DNA from: Chitinophagales bacterium
GTDB taxonomy: Bacteria > Bacteroidota > Bacteroidia > Chitinophagales > Chitinophagaceae
Assembly: GCA_021323755.1 (NCBI GenBank)
Contig: JAJPKJ010000036.1
Location: forward strand, 124,001 to 188,000
Length of the DNA stretch: 64,000 bases
Direction of reading: 5' to 3'
In this document: positions 18,705 to 26,347 of the stretch, in pieces
How positions within the stretch are numbered: position 1 is the stretch's first letter
Layout: every line of letters begins with the position of its first letter
The notes under the pieces: model-generated
Database searches by the model: none
Told to the model about the DNA's origin: nothing
Seen by the model: only the letters and a program-made list of their open reading frames with translations
Made by a program: the position numbers and the translations under genes

Positions 18705-19703
18705 TTGGACCAAAGCAATCAAAATCTTAAGACGCAACGATTGGTTTTTTTTGTTGCTGTTTTTTTGTTCTTGCTGAAATTTGCCGCTTATTTTTTAACT
18801 CACTCCGTTGCTATTTTAACTGACGCTTTGGAAAGTATCGTAAACGTCATCGCCGGCTTTGTTGGATTATACAGTTTGTACATTGCTTCCAAACCGCGTG
18901 ACCAGGATCATCCGTATGGTCATGGCAAGGCAGAGTTTCTCTCCGCTGCGGTCGAAGGCGTTTTAATAATTATTGCAGGAATCATTATTATTTATGAAGC
19001 CATCAAAGGGCTGATTCATCCGCGTCAGCTTGAAAAGCTTGATTATGGTATTTTGCTGATTGCCTTCACCGGTGTTGTCAATTTTATCGTCGGTTATATC
19101 AGCATCAAACGTGGAAAAAAGAATAATTCTGTTGTATTGATCTCGAGTGGTAAACATCTCTATACTGACACTTATTCTACCATCGGCATTATTGTAGGTT
19201 TAGGATTGATCTATTTCACGCACTATCCCTGGCTTGACAGTGCCGTTGCGTTGATCTTTGCCTTAATCATTATTAATACTGGTTACCGCGTTTTGCGCGT
19301 ATCCATTGCCGGAATAATGGATGAGGCCGATGAAAAAATATTAACCAAACTGGTGGAATCATTGAATACAAGTCGCCGCGAGAACTGGATTGATCTGCAT
19401 AATCTGCGGGTGATCAAATATGGTAATGTGCTTCATATTGATTGCCATCTCACCATCCCCTGGTATTTAAATATCCGCGAAGCGCACGATGAAGTAGAAG
19501 CATTGATAGCACTCGTCAAAAAAGAATTCGGTGATGCTGTGGAAATGTTCGTTCATACAGACCCCTGCGTTGACTTTTCCTGCAAAATTTGCCTGAAAAA
19601 AAATTGCGGAGTAAGAAAAGAAGAATTCGGCAAAAAAATAGAATGGACTCTGCAAAATGTGATCACAGACCGTAAACACTCTATCAAAAGCAATAGTGAG
19701 TAG
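18705..19703 (+). CDS. Cation diffusion facilitator (CDF) metal transporter
   Basis: 332 residues from TTG; an in-frame TAA directly precedes this codon and no ATG lies nearby, so TTG is the best start. Exports divalent metals such as Zn, Fe or Mn in exchange for protons as a dimer. Six helices are visible, with the metal site in SVAILTDALESIVNV (helix 2) and GKHLYTDTYSTIGI (helix 5), and the family motif DQDHPYGHGKAEFLSAAVEG. After the cytoplasmic domain (DLHNLRVIKYGNVLHIDCHL) there is an unusual cysteine cluster at 288, 293, 296 and 301, which could bind metal. Confidence 0.88.
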   Translation: MDQSNQNLKTQRLVFFVAVFLFLLKFAAYFLTHSVAILTDALESIVNVIAGFVGLYSLYIASKPRDQDHPYGHGKAEFLSAAVEGVLIIIAGIIIIYEAIKGLIHPRQLEKLDYGILLIAFTGVVNFIVGYISIKRGKKNNSVVLISSGKHLYTDTYSTIGIIVGLGLIYFTHYPWLDSAVALIFALIIINTGYRVLRVSIAGIMDEADEKILTKLVESLNTSRRENWIDLHNLRVIKYGNVLHIDCHLTIPWYLNIREAHDEVEALIALVKKEFGDAVEMFVHTDPCVDFSCKICLKKNCGVRKEEFGKKIEWTLQNVITDRKHSIKSNSE

Positions 19704-19761
19704 TGGTAAACGGATCTATTGAAATGATCGCACCTAATAATTCTTGTTTTAATAATATTTT

Positions 19762-19807
19762 TTGAATTTAATTCTGAAAATTATTAAATTAGCAGAATAA
19801 AATTCTG
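19762..19807 (+). promoter_or_regulatory. Pair of Lrp-like operator sites upstream of the Lrp-type gene
   Basis: CAGAAT-AAA-ATTCTG (19793-19807) is a perfect 6+6 palindrome that ends 2 bp before the start codon. A second copy, TTGAAT-TTA-ATTCTG (19762-19776), lies exactly 31 bp upstream, three helical turns away and therefore on the same DNA face. By eye the first matches 13 of 15 positions of the E. coli Lrp consensus YAGHAWATTWTDCTR, and the second 12 of 15. Confidence 0.6.
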
Positions 19808-19809
19808 AG

Positions 19810-20295
19810 TTGGAAATCTCTATCGATATAACGGATATTAAAATTCTCGCTGCATTACAAGCGGATGCCTGTCTGCAAAACACGGAACTGGCAAAAAGAC
19901 TTGGAATGGCCCCATCGGCTGTTTTAGAACGAGTAAAGAAACTAGAACAAAAAGGTATCATTCAGGCCTACACTACGCGCATCAATCCGGATATTCTGGA
20001 TTTGAAATTACTTGCATTCGTTTTTATCAAAACCAGTGAGGGTCCGGGAAATGTAGCCGTGGCAAAGCATTTGGTAAAAATTCCTGAAGTGCTCGAATTA
20101 CATCACATCGCCGGCGAAGATTGTTATTTGATGAAAGTGCGTGCTAAAGATCCCATCTCGCTGATTCATTTTATGCGCGAAAAAATGAGCAAGATATCAG
20201 GCATTTTATCTACCAAAACAACAATAGTTTTAGAGACATTGAAAGAAGATAATTATTTGCCCATACCAAAACCAACAGCATGGAAAAAACACTAG
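19810..20295 (+). CDS. Lrp/AsnC family transcriptional regulator
   Basis: 161 residues from TTG. N-terminal winged-helix domain (DITDIKILAALQADACLQNTELAKRLGMAPSAVLERVKKLEQKGII, residues 6-51) and C-terminal RAM ligand-binding domain (LAFVFIKTSEGPG ... HIAGEDCYLMKVRAKD). Such feast/famine regulators form octamers or hexadecamers that sense amino acids. The gene overlaps the following exporter by 16 bp, so the regulator probably controls that exporter and itself through the palindromes just upstream. Confidence 0.9.
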   Translation: MEISIDITDIKILAALQADACLQNTELAKRLGMAPSAVLERVKKLEQKGIIQAYTTRINPDILDLKLLAFVFIKTSEGPGNVAVAKHLVKIPEVLELHHIAGEDCYLMKVRAKDPISLIHFMREKMSKISGILSTKTTIVLETLKEDNYLPIPKPTAWKKH

Positions 20296-21203
20296 CCTTG
20301 AAAGAGCCTTCCAAAGCGCTTATCATTGCTGCGTTTGCGTCAGTGTATATTTTCTGGGGATCCACTTATATCGCTATTGCGCTGGCTATAAAGAGCACAC
20401 CGCCGTTTTTGATGGCTGCCATCCGTTTTTTTATAGCGGGGATTATTTTATTTATATGGTGCATGGCAAGAGGCGAAAAAGTTCCTGATAAAATGTCTGT
20501 CACAAAAAATTCACTCGCGGGGATACTAATGTTGTTTTTCGGAACCACCTCATTAATTTGGGTCGAACAATATCTTCCTGCAGGACTATGTTCCATCATT
20601 ATCGCCACCACCCCTTTTTGGTTCATTCTTCTGGACAAAAAACATTGGAAAGATAATTTTTCCGATAAATTTATTTTGATCGGGCTGATGATCGGTTTAA
20701 CAGGCATCATTATGCTTTCTGCAAACAAGGGCTCCATCAATTGGCACGGAGGTAAGATGCAGATCATTAGTTTTTTTGTTTTGTTGATGGGCAGTGCTTT
20801 ATGGTCAACCGGTTCATTGTATTCAAAATATTCAGTAACCTGTGGCAGCACCAGCATCAAGGCAAGTATTCAAATGATGGCTGCAGGTTTATTTGCGTTG
20901 TTGATTTCATTGATAGTGGGCGAGTTCAACAATTTTGCCTGGAGTCAAATTACGTGGAGCTCTATCAACGCGATGCTTTACCTGATCACCTTTGGTTCTC
21001 TCGTTGGTTTTATCGCATATATATGGCTATTGGATGTTCGTCCGCCCGCTATTGTCGGCACCTATGCTTATGTAAACCCCGCCGTTGCCATGTTTCTTGG
21101 ATGGTGGATACTCAGCGAAAAAATCACAGGCATTCAGATCATTTCGCTGTTCATTATCTTATCAGGCGTATTATTGGTGAACTTGTCGAAATATAAAAAG
21201 TGA
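20280..21203 (+). CDS. EamA/DMT-superfamily exporter
   Basis: 307 residues with ten predicted helices arranged as two EamA repeats (FASVYIFWGSTYIAIALAIKSTPPFLMAAIRFFIAG in the first; GSLVGFIAYIWLLDVRPPAIVGTYAYVNPAVAMFLGWWILSEKI in the second). Inner-membrane drug/metabolite transporters of this type often export amino acids or metabolites. Overlap with the Lrp-type gene suggests an amino acid or related compound as substrate; this is inference from context. Confidence 0.85.
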   Translation: MEKTLALKEPSKALIIAAFASVYIFWGSTYIAIALAIKSTPPFLMAAIRFFIAGIILFIWCMARGEKVPDKMSVTKNSLAGILMLFFGTTSLIWVEQYLPAGLCSIIIATTPFWFILLDKKHWKDNFSDKFILIGLMIGLTGIIMLSANKGSINWHGGKMQIISFFVLLMGSALWSTGSLYSKYSVTCGSTSIKASIQMMAAGLFALLISLIVGEFNNFAWSQITWSSINAMLYLITFGSLVGFIAYIWLLDVRPPAIVGTYAYVNPAVAMFLGWWILSEKITGIQIISLFIILSGVLLVNLSKYKK

Positions 21204-21312
21204 TCTTGCTCGCTGCTGACAATGTCTATCGAGTATCGTTACATTGCATTTCTGTATAGCAACATTTCCATTGAGGGAATTTGGTGTGTGTGCGATTAAT
21301 TTATGTGGATTT

Positions 21313-22110
21313 TCATCGCCGGTTTCTGCGATTATCATTCTCTATTGCAATTAAGAATGCAACGCCGCTAAACAATATTGCCTCAAAAACGCTGGTCATT
21401 TCATTTGCTTTATCAGCTATTTCAGGATGTCCGATCGATCTTGGTATGTGAAGCACGATAACCCAAATAAATAACATTATGCCTGCAAGCATGCAAACCA
21501 ATCTTCGTTTGATATTTAAAATAATCGATAATCCGGTTCCTATTAATGCAACACCCGCCAGATCGCTCCAGAAAACGATATTACCGATCCAATCCGGAAC
21601 AAGTGTGGAAACAAATTGCACATATAAAAAGTGATCGATCCCAAACAACAACAGCATTATGCCAAAAAATACTTTCCCGTAAGGAATAATGGCTGCTAAA
21701 ACTTTCATCATTGCATTATCTCTCGTTACCCTTGAAGAATAGGAGCCTGCGACCACAAAAGCACTTCCTGATAATGCGAGTACTTTAAGCGGATCGGTCC
21801 ATGATCCCAAATGCCACGGATATGGATATACGATAAGCATATACGGAATTTGAGCGACCACGAGAAATAGCAAAAAAATTCCGCCGAGCAATAATGCACA
21901 ATCTTTCGCTTTTCTATTTAAGAGAATGAAAAGACTGAAAAGAATAAATATGGTGCTCAAAATATAAGCGCATGTCAGCATGCCGGGAAGCCATGACGGC
22001 CAAAGTGGAACCATCACAGGACGAAAGCCCTTATAATAAAATTGGAGCACACCAATTCCGGCAATACCAATACAAAAAAAGGCTCTTGCAATAGCAGTTA
22101 AGTTCTTCAT
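21313..22110 (-). CDS. DoxX-like multi-pass membrane protein
   Basis: 265 residues from the ATG at 22110 (MKNLTAIARAFFCIGIAGIGVLQFYYKGFRPV); a longer frame to 22158 would add a poor leader. About eight hydrophobic segments and motifs such as FGIDHFLYVQFVSTLVPDWI and GVALIGTGLSIILNI suggest a tandem DoxX/DoxD-type membrane protein. Function unknown. The last residues (NDNRRNRR) form a basic cytoplasmic tail. Confidence 0.6.
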   Translation of the reverse strand: MKNLTAIARAFFCIGIAGIGVLQFYYKGFRPVMVPLWPSWLPGMLTCAYILSTIFILFSLFILLNRKAKDCALLLGGIFLLFLVVAQIPYMLIVYPYPWHLGSWTDPLKVLALSGSAFVVAGSYSSRVTRDNAMMKVLAAIIPYGKVFFGIMLLLFGIDHFLYVQFVSTLVPDWIGNIVFWSDLAGVALIGTGLSIILNIKRRLVCMLAGIMLFIWVIVLHIPRSIGHPEIADKANEMTSVFEAILFSGVAFLIAIENDNRRNRR

Positions 22111-22195
22111 GGCGAGCAGTCGTTTGGGATTCAAAGAAATGGAACAATCATAACCCAAGTTAAAATTTATTAATCAGAACCCTGATCAATCACAC

Positions 22196-22450
22196 TCAGT
22201 TTTTATTTATTCTAGTTGAATTTTTTATGGTTGTGCTGTCTGTTTTGCTTATTGCCTCACCATTGCAGGTTGTAAAATAAACATAGTTTCCCATGTCAAA
22301 AAAGCGGTACACTTTGCATCCCGCATGTTCAAAGAGATATTCTACGGTGTATGTGCCATTATTTACCGCCCTGATAGAAGACAGCGGCTTTTGAGTCGGT
22401 TTACATGATGCAAAAATCAGCATTGTAAAAAACGGAAAATATTTTTTCAT
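22196..22450 (-). CDS. Small hypothetical lipoprotein
   Basis: 84 residues with a lipoprotein signal (MKKYFPFFTMLIFASC, cysteine 16). The mature part has VEYLFEHAGCKVYRFFDMGNYVYFTTC, a pattern I associate with short Bacteroidota lipoproteins (possibly the DUF4884 type), and two further cysteines that could form a disulfide. Probably in the periplasm, attached to a membrane. Function unknown. Confidence 0.6.
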   Translation of the reverse strand: MKKYFPFFTMLIFASCKPTQKPLSSIRAVNNGTYTVEYLFEHAGCKVYRFFDMGNYVYFTTCNGEAISKTDSTTIKNSTRINKN

Positions 22451-22844
22451 AAAATTATTTTCCTAAAGATAACCCGGTGAATGAGTTGGGAAGATTACTT
22501 CTCTATTATTTTTCTCCCAATTATAATACCGGTCATAAAAAGTGACGGACAGATGAAAATGTTAAAATGAAAATCGGCAACAATGATTCCGATGAAAGTT
22601 TTTGGCAGGGTTGACGAAAACACCTGACTCTTTGGTCGCAGCTCCCGCCCATATAGAAATCCGGAACAATCTTATCTCGCCGTTTGTAAAACTGAAGTTC
22701 ATCAGCGCCCGAAGATCCCAATGGGCTGTAGCGATGATTAACAAATTATCGACACTGATTGCAAAAAAAACCCTCAGCTTAAGTTTTATTTTTTTAATTT
22801 TTCCTTTTTACTTTTCATTACATTCGTTTTTAAAATAAAATTTT
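22451..22844. other. Intergenic region, no supported gene
   Basis: 394 bp between divergent genes. Short overlapping minus-strand frames (22533-22744) have no recognisable family features and read like noise or a decayed fragment. Loose inverted repeats TTGGGA/TCCCAA are present near 22490-22520. I see nothing firm. Confidence 0.35.
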
Positions 22845-24212
22845 ATGCAGGCCTGGAAGGATTATCAGCAAAAAAATAAAGATCGTTTTTTGAATGAGTT
22901 GTTTGACCTGTTGCGCATTTCATCAATAAGTGCACGCAGTGAATTTTCAAACGAAATGAAAAAATGTGCGGGGGCGGTAAAACAAAAATTTTTAGAGGCC
23001 GGAGTGGATAAAGCGGAAATATATGAAACCGATGGTCACCCGGTTGTATTTGCTGAAAAGATAATTGATAGGACCAAGCCGACCGTTTTGGTTTACGGCC
23101 ATTATGATGTGCAACCGCCCGATCCTCTGAACTTATGGCACAGCGGTCCTTTTGAGCCGGTAATCAAAGATGGAAAAATTTACGCTCGCGGCGCCTGTGA
23201 TGACAAAGGTCAGTTTTACATGCATGTCAAAGCATTTGAAACAATGGCGAAGACAAATTCACTGGTTACCAATATCAAATTTATTATTGAAGGTGAAGAA
23301 GAAGTGGGTTCACCGAATCTTGGAAAATTTATTTCATCACATAAAGATCTGTTGAAAGCGGATGTGATATTGATCAGCGACACGGCGATGATAAGCCTGG
23401 AGCATCCATCAATTGATACAGGTGTTCGCGGACTATCGTACATACAAGTTGAGGTGACTGGTCCAAACCGCGATTTGCACAGCGGCGTTTACGGGGGTGC
23501 TGTCGCTAATCCAATCACGATGCTGGCCAAGATGATCGCAACTTGTCACGATGAAAATAATCACATTACCATTCCCGGGTTTTATGGTGATGTAGTTGAA
23601 TGTTCAGTGGCAGAAAGAAAAATGTTGGGGGAAGCTCCTTTTGATGAAGAAGAATTCAAGAATGATCTGGGCATTAAAGCTGTGTGGGGAGAGAATGGAT
23701 TCACCACCAATGAAAGAACTGGCATCCGCCCGACATTAGAGCTGAATGGAATTTGGGGCGGATATACTGAAGAAGGGTCAAAAACAGTTTTACCATCAAA
23801 AGCTTACGCAAAAATATCTGCCAGACTGGTTCCAAATCAATCATCAAAAAAAATCACGGAATTATTGATAAAATATTTTGAGCGCATCGCGCCGCCAGGA
23901 GTCACCGTGAAAGCAGAAGAACACCATGGCGGTGAACCGTACATGACACCGATTGATTCAAAAGCATATCGCGCAGCAGAAAAAGCCATTGAAGCCACAT
24001 TCAATAAAAAACCAATTCCGGTTCGCGGTGGTGGAAGCATTCCGATCTGTTCATTGTTTGAAAAAGAATTGGGGATTAAAATTGTCTTTATGGGTTTTGG
24101 ATTGGATAGCGATAATCTTCATTCGCCAAATGAAAAATTCGATCTCGCTAATTTTTATAAAGGCATTGAAACGATCCCTTATTTCCATAAATATTTTGCA
24201 GAAATGAGTTGA
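22845..24212 (+). CDS. M20 family dipeptidase (zinc metallopeptidase)
   Basis: 455 residues. Cytosolic di-zinc peptidase hydrolysing dipeptides or related amides. Zinc-ligand motifs in order: VYGHYDVQPP (His and Asp), ARGACDDKGQFYMHV (bridging Asp), EGEEEVGS (catalytic and ligand Glu), ISDTAMISLEHPSI, and a late His in LDSDNLHSPNE. The dimerisation lid begins near residue 200 (GLSYIQVEVTGPNRDLHSG). Sequence and length match the M20 'dipeptidase' clade that includes carnosinase-like enzymes. The following S4 gene starts 26 bp after the stop. Confidence 0.88.
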   Translation: MQAWKDYQQKNKDRFLNELFDLLRISSISARSEFSNEMKKCAGAVKQKFLEAGVDKAEIYETDGHPVVFAEKIIDRTKPTVLVYGHYDVQPPDPLNLWHSGPFEPVIKDGKIYARGACDDKGQFYMHVKAFETMAKTNSLVTNIKFIIEGEEEVGSPNLGKFISSHKDLLKADVILISDTAMISLEHPSIDTGVRGLSYIQVEVTGPNRDLHSGVYGGAVANPITMLAKMIATCHDENNHITIPGFYGDVVECSVAERKMLGEAPFDEEEFKNDLGIKAVWGENGFTTNERTGIRPTLELNGIWGGYTEEGSKTVLPSKAYAKISARLVPNQSSKKITELLIKYFERIAPPGVTVKAEEHHGGEPYMTPIDSKAYRAAEKAIEATFNKKPIPVRGGGSIPICSLFEKELGIKIVFMGFGLDSDNLHSPNEKFDLANFYKGIETIPYFHKYFAEMS

Positions 24213-24238
24213 ATTTCATCATAAAATTTTCATTGCAA

Positions 24239-24625
24239 ATGCCTGCCGAAAAAATTCGTTTGGATAAATATCTCTGGTCAATCCGATTATTTAAAACACG
24301 GGCGCTTGCCACTGAAGCCTGCGACAAAGGAAAAGTGAAATATAACGGAGCTCAGGTAAAGCCCTCCAAACAAGTTCATGTTGATGAAGAATTTGAAGTA
24401 AAAACAGAAGCAAAAAGGTGGAGAATTAAAGTGACCGGATTATTAGATCATCGTGTTCAATATGGGGAAGCAATAAAATATTACCTCGATATTACTCCCG
24501 CGGAAGAAATAGAAAGAATAGAATTTCAATCCGCCAGTTTTCATACCGGGAAAAGATTAAGCAAGATCGGCAGGCCTACAAAAAAACAACGCAGGGATCT
24601 GGGTGAATTTTGGGACGAAAAATAA
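24239..24625 (+). CDS. S4-domain RNA-binding protein (Hsp15-like)
   Basis: 128 residues from the ATG at 24239 (MPAEKIRLDKYLWSIRLFKTRALA). The S4 fold covers residues 5-60, with ATEACDKGKVKYNGAQVKPSKQVHVDEEF, and a basic tail (GRPTKKQRRDLGEFWDEK) follows. Hsp15 relatives bind 50S subunits carrying stalled peptidyl-tRNA and free the nascent chain. Probably cotranscribed with the M20 peptidase. Confidence 0.88.
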   Translation: MPAEKIRLDKYLWSIRLFKTRALATEACDKGKVKYNGAQVKPSKQVHVDEEFEVKTEAKRWRIKVTGLLDHRVQYGEAIKYYLDITPAEEIERIEFQSASFHTGKRLSKIGRPTKKQRRDLGEFWDEK

Positions 24626-24641
24626 GTTTATGGCTTTGGGA

Positions 24642-25463
24642 TTATAAGTTGTAAAACTGAACTGCATTCAATCTAAAAAATTTTTCCTTATCTTCTTCTA
24701 TAAAATGCTGCATATAATTCTCCAGCAAACTTTTCCATTGCACATACATCCCGGACAAAAGGATCACCGGCCAATCGCTTCCAAACATTAACCGATCGAC
24801 TCCAAAATATTCAAAAACCACATCAAGATATGGATAGAATTCACCAACACTCCACCCTTTCCATGCCGCTTCAGTAAATAATCCTGACACTTTGCAATAA
24901 ACATTTTGTTGCTGTGCAATTTCTTTTATCATCATTTTCCAATCGTCAATGTTTTTATTTTTTATATCCGGTTTTGCGCAATGATCTATTATTAGTTTCT
25001 GATCTGGAAATTTCGTTACAAATTTTGCAACATCCGGTAATTGATCATGATAAACTAAAATATCGTATGAGTAATTGTATTTTTTTAGCGCAGCGACTCC
25101 ACGCAAAAAATTATGCTCCAACAAAAATCCTTCAGGTTCTGCCTGTACAATATGTCTGTACCCCTTTATGGTAGTGTATTGTGAAAAATGCTCCAGCCTC
25201 TCATCAATATTATCCGCAGAAAGATCGACCCAACCCACAACGCCTTTGATGATATCGTGTGTTTTTGCAAGCTCACACAAAAATCTTGTTTCAACTTCCG
25301 ATTGATCCGCTTGAACGGCAATGCAGCCGTCAATGCCATTTCTTTTTAAATTGAGTGATAAATGTTCAGGCAAATAATCCTGCTGCAATATTTTCATCTC
25401 AGCCATCCATGCGTCGCGTTGTTTATCGTATTTCCAGAAATGAACATGAGAATCTATAGTCAT
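24642..25463 (-). CDS. Amidohydrolase-family lactonase (L-fuconolactonase-like)
   Basis: 273 residues, COG3618-type TIM barrel. The HxH motif (TIDSHVHFWKYD, His6/His8), the DHCAKPDI block and MFGSDWPV (catalytic Asp) are present. Members hydrolyse sugar lactones such as L-fucono- or L-rhamnono-lactone, or 2-pyrone-4,6-dicarboxylate. The neighbouring sugar mutarotase gene, in the same direction and just upstream, points to deoxy-sugar oxidation. No sugar dehydrogenase is adjacent, so the pathway is incomplete here. Confidence 0.8.
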   Translation of the reverse strand: MTIDSHVHFWKYDKQRDAWMAEMKILQQDYLPEHLSLNLKRNGIDGCIAVQADQSEVETRFLCELAKTHDIIKGVVGWVDLSADNIDERLEHFSQYTTIKGYRHIVQAEPEGFLLEHNFLRGVAALKKYNYSYDILVYHDQLPDVAKFVTKFPDQKLIIDHCAKPDIKNKNIDDWKMMIKEIAQQQNVYCKVSGLFTEAAWKGWSVGEFYPYLDVVFEYFGVDRLMFGSDWPVILLSGMYVQWKSLLENYMQHFIEEDKEKFFRLNAVQFYNL

Positions 25464-25502
25464 AAAATTGAGTGGTGTTTGTAGCCTTTGCTAGATAAAT
25501 AT

Positions 25503-25838
25503 TTATTTTTGTAAACTAAAAATCTCTTCCAACAAGATCCATTTTTCATTTTCCTTTGCCCAGGGTATCGGTTGCTGAAATTTCCACATTAATCTTTCCC
25601 ACTCCTGCACTTTTACATTTGCTGCGTCGTCAGCGGCCTTTTTCTCAAAACTAAAATCCTCACTGACTTCGATAATCATGAACAACCGGTTTCCTGTTCT
25701 GTAAATATTCATTGCTTCAATTCCTGAACCTTTAATACTCGCAATGATTTCTTCCCAAACCTGCGTGTGATAATGTTCGTATTCAGCAATTAATGAGGCA
25801 TCATCTTTCAAATCAAGGGCAAGACAATATCGTTTCAT
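25503..25838 (-). CDS. L-rhamnose/L-fucose mutarotase family protein
   Basis: 111 residues from the ATG at 25838 (MKRYCLALDLKDDASLIAEYEHYH), the usual start and size for the RhaM family; a longer frame to 25874 is less likely. The ferredoxin-like dimeric alpha/beta-barrel fold is supported by HYHTQVWEEI, GIEAMNIYRTGNRLFMIIEV and a Trp-rich C-terminus (WERLMWKFQQPIPWAKENEKW). It interconverts alpha and beta anomers of a 6-deoxy sugar and sits 39 bp upstream of the lactonase, an expected pairing. Confidence 0.85.
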   Translation of the reverse strand: MKRYCLALDLKDDASLIAEYEHYHTQVWEEIIASIKGSGIEAMNIYRTGNRLFMIIEVSEDFSFEKKAADDAANVKVQEWERLMWKFQQPIPWAKENEKWILLEEIFSLQK

Positions 25839-25886
25839 CAATTTTTGTTTTATTGAAGTTATAAAATTGTTCACTCATTATTGCCT

Positions 25887-25894
25887 CAAAGATA
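25887..25894 (-). promoter_or_regulatory. Candidate -7 element of the mutarotase-lactonase operon
   Basis: TATCTTTG on the minus strand, an exact TAnnTTTG match. No convincing -33 element. The transcript would start near 25880. Confidence 0.4.
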
Positions 25895-26041
25895 TTAATG
25901 GTAAATTATTTATTTCTAACTTTAAGAAGGCGAAATGCGCAAATGCGCTCGACTAAAACCTTTAATTGAAAAAAGGGCTTACTCAGTAGTTTGTGATTTA
26001 AAAACTCAAAAAGAAATACACCAATAATCTTTTTAGTTTTT

Positions 26042-26233
26042 ATGGATGCAAATCAAATTGAAATATTGAGAGCTGAAGTAATTGAAAAATATGAATTGTA
26101 TTTAAAAGCAGAAAAATTTTTGAGTAATGCAAAAAAAGATTGGATTGATGCCGAAAGCAAATGGCAGGATGCGTTAATGGAATATGCAAATGAATTGTAT
26201 GAAAGAAAGAAGAACAAAAAAAAACCGGATTAA
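26042..26233 (+). CDS. Small hypothetical coiled-coil protein
   Basis: 63 residues, almost entirely charged helix (EILRAEVIEKYELYLKAEKFLSNAKKDW) with a lysine-rich tail. No family recognised. An 18-bp perfect palindrome AACCGGATT/AATCCGGTT (26223-26240) overlaps the stop codon and is preceded by a run of A, so it would resemble a terminator only on the minus strand. Coding potential is plausible from its regular composition but unproven. Confidence 0.5.
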   Translation: MDANQIEILRAEVIEKYELYLKAEKFLSNAKKDWIDAESKWQDALMEYANELYERKKNKKKPD

Positions 26234-26304
26234 TCCGGTTGGCTGTTCCGGAACCAGAACGCTCTTCAATTATCATTAAGATTTGATCAATTATTATGGC
26301 TTTT

Positions 26305-26332
26305 TCAAAAACTAACAGTCATTAGTTTTTGA
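26305..26332 (+). promoter_or_regulatory. Perfect inverted repeat overlapping the icmF promoter (candidate repressor operator)
   Basis: TCAAAAACTAA (26305-26315) and TTAGTTTTTGA (26322-26332), 11-bp perfect arms, 6-bp spacer. It covers the -33 to -15 zone of the promoter whose -7 element starts 3 bp later. The ACTAA...TTAGT core resembles operators of TetR-type regulators. Confidence 0.55.
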
Positions 26333-26334
26333 AT

Positions 26335-26342
26335 TACATTTG
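26335..26342 (+). promoter_or_regulatory. -7 element of icmF, implying a leaderless or near-leaderless mRNA
   Basis: TACATTTG matches TAnnTTTG exactly. With usual spacing the transcript would begin at about 26347-26349, essentially at the ATG at 26348. Confidence 0.45.
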
Positions 26343-26347
26343 CATGA

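Noticed and set aside
22533-22744. Minus-strand short frames of about 60 residues in the gap before the M20 gene.
   Set aside because: They overlap each other in different frames, show no family motif and no plausible start context. A decayed gene cannot be excluded but cannot be supported.
26223-26240. An 18-bp perfect palindrome AACCGGATT/AATCCGGTT taken as a terminator of the small gene at 26042.
   Set aside because: No T-run follows on the plus strand. It is terminator-like only on the minus strand, where no gene lies upstream.
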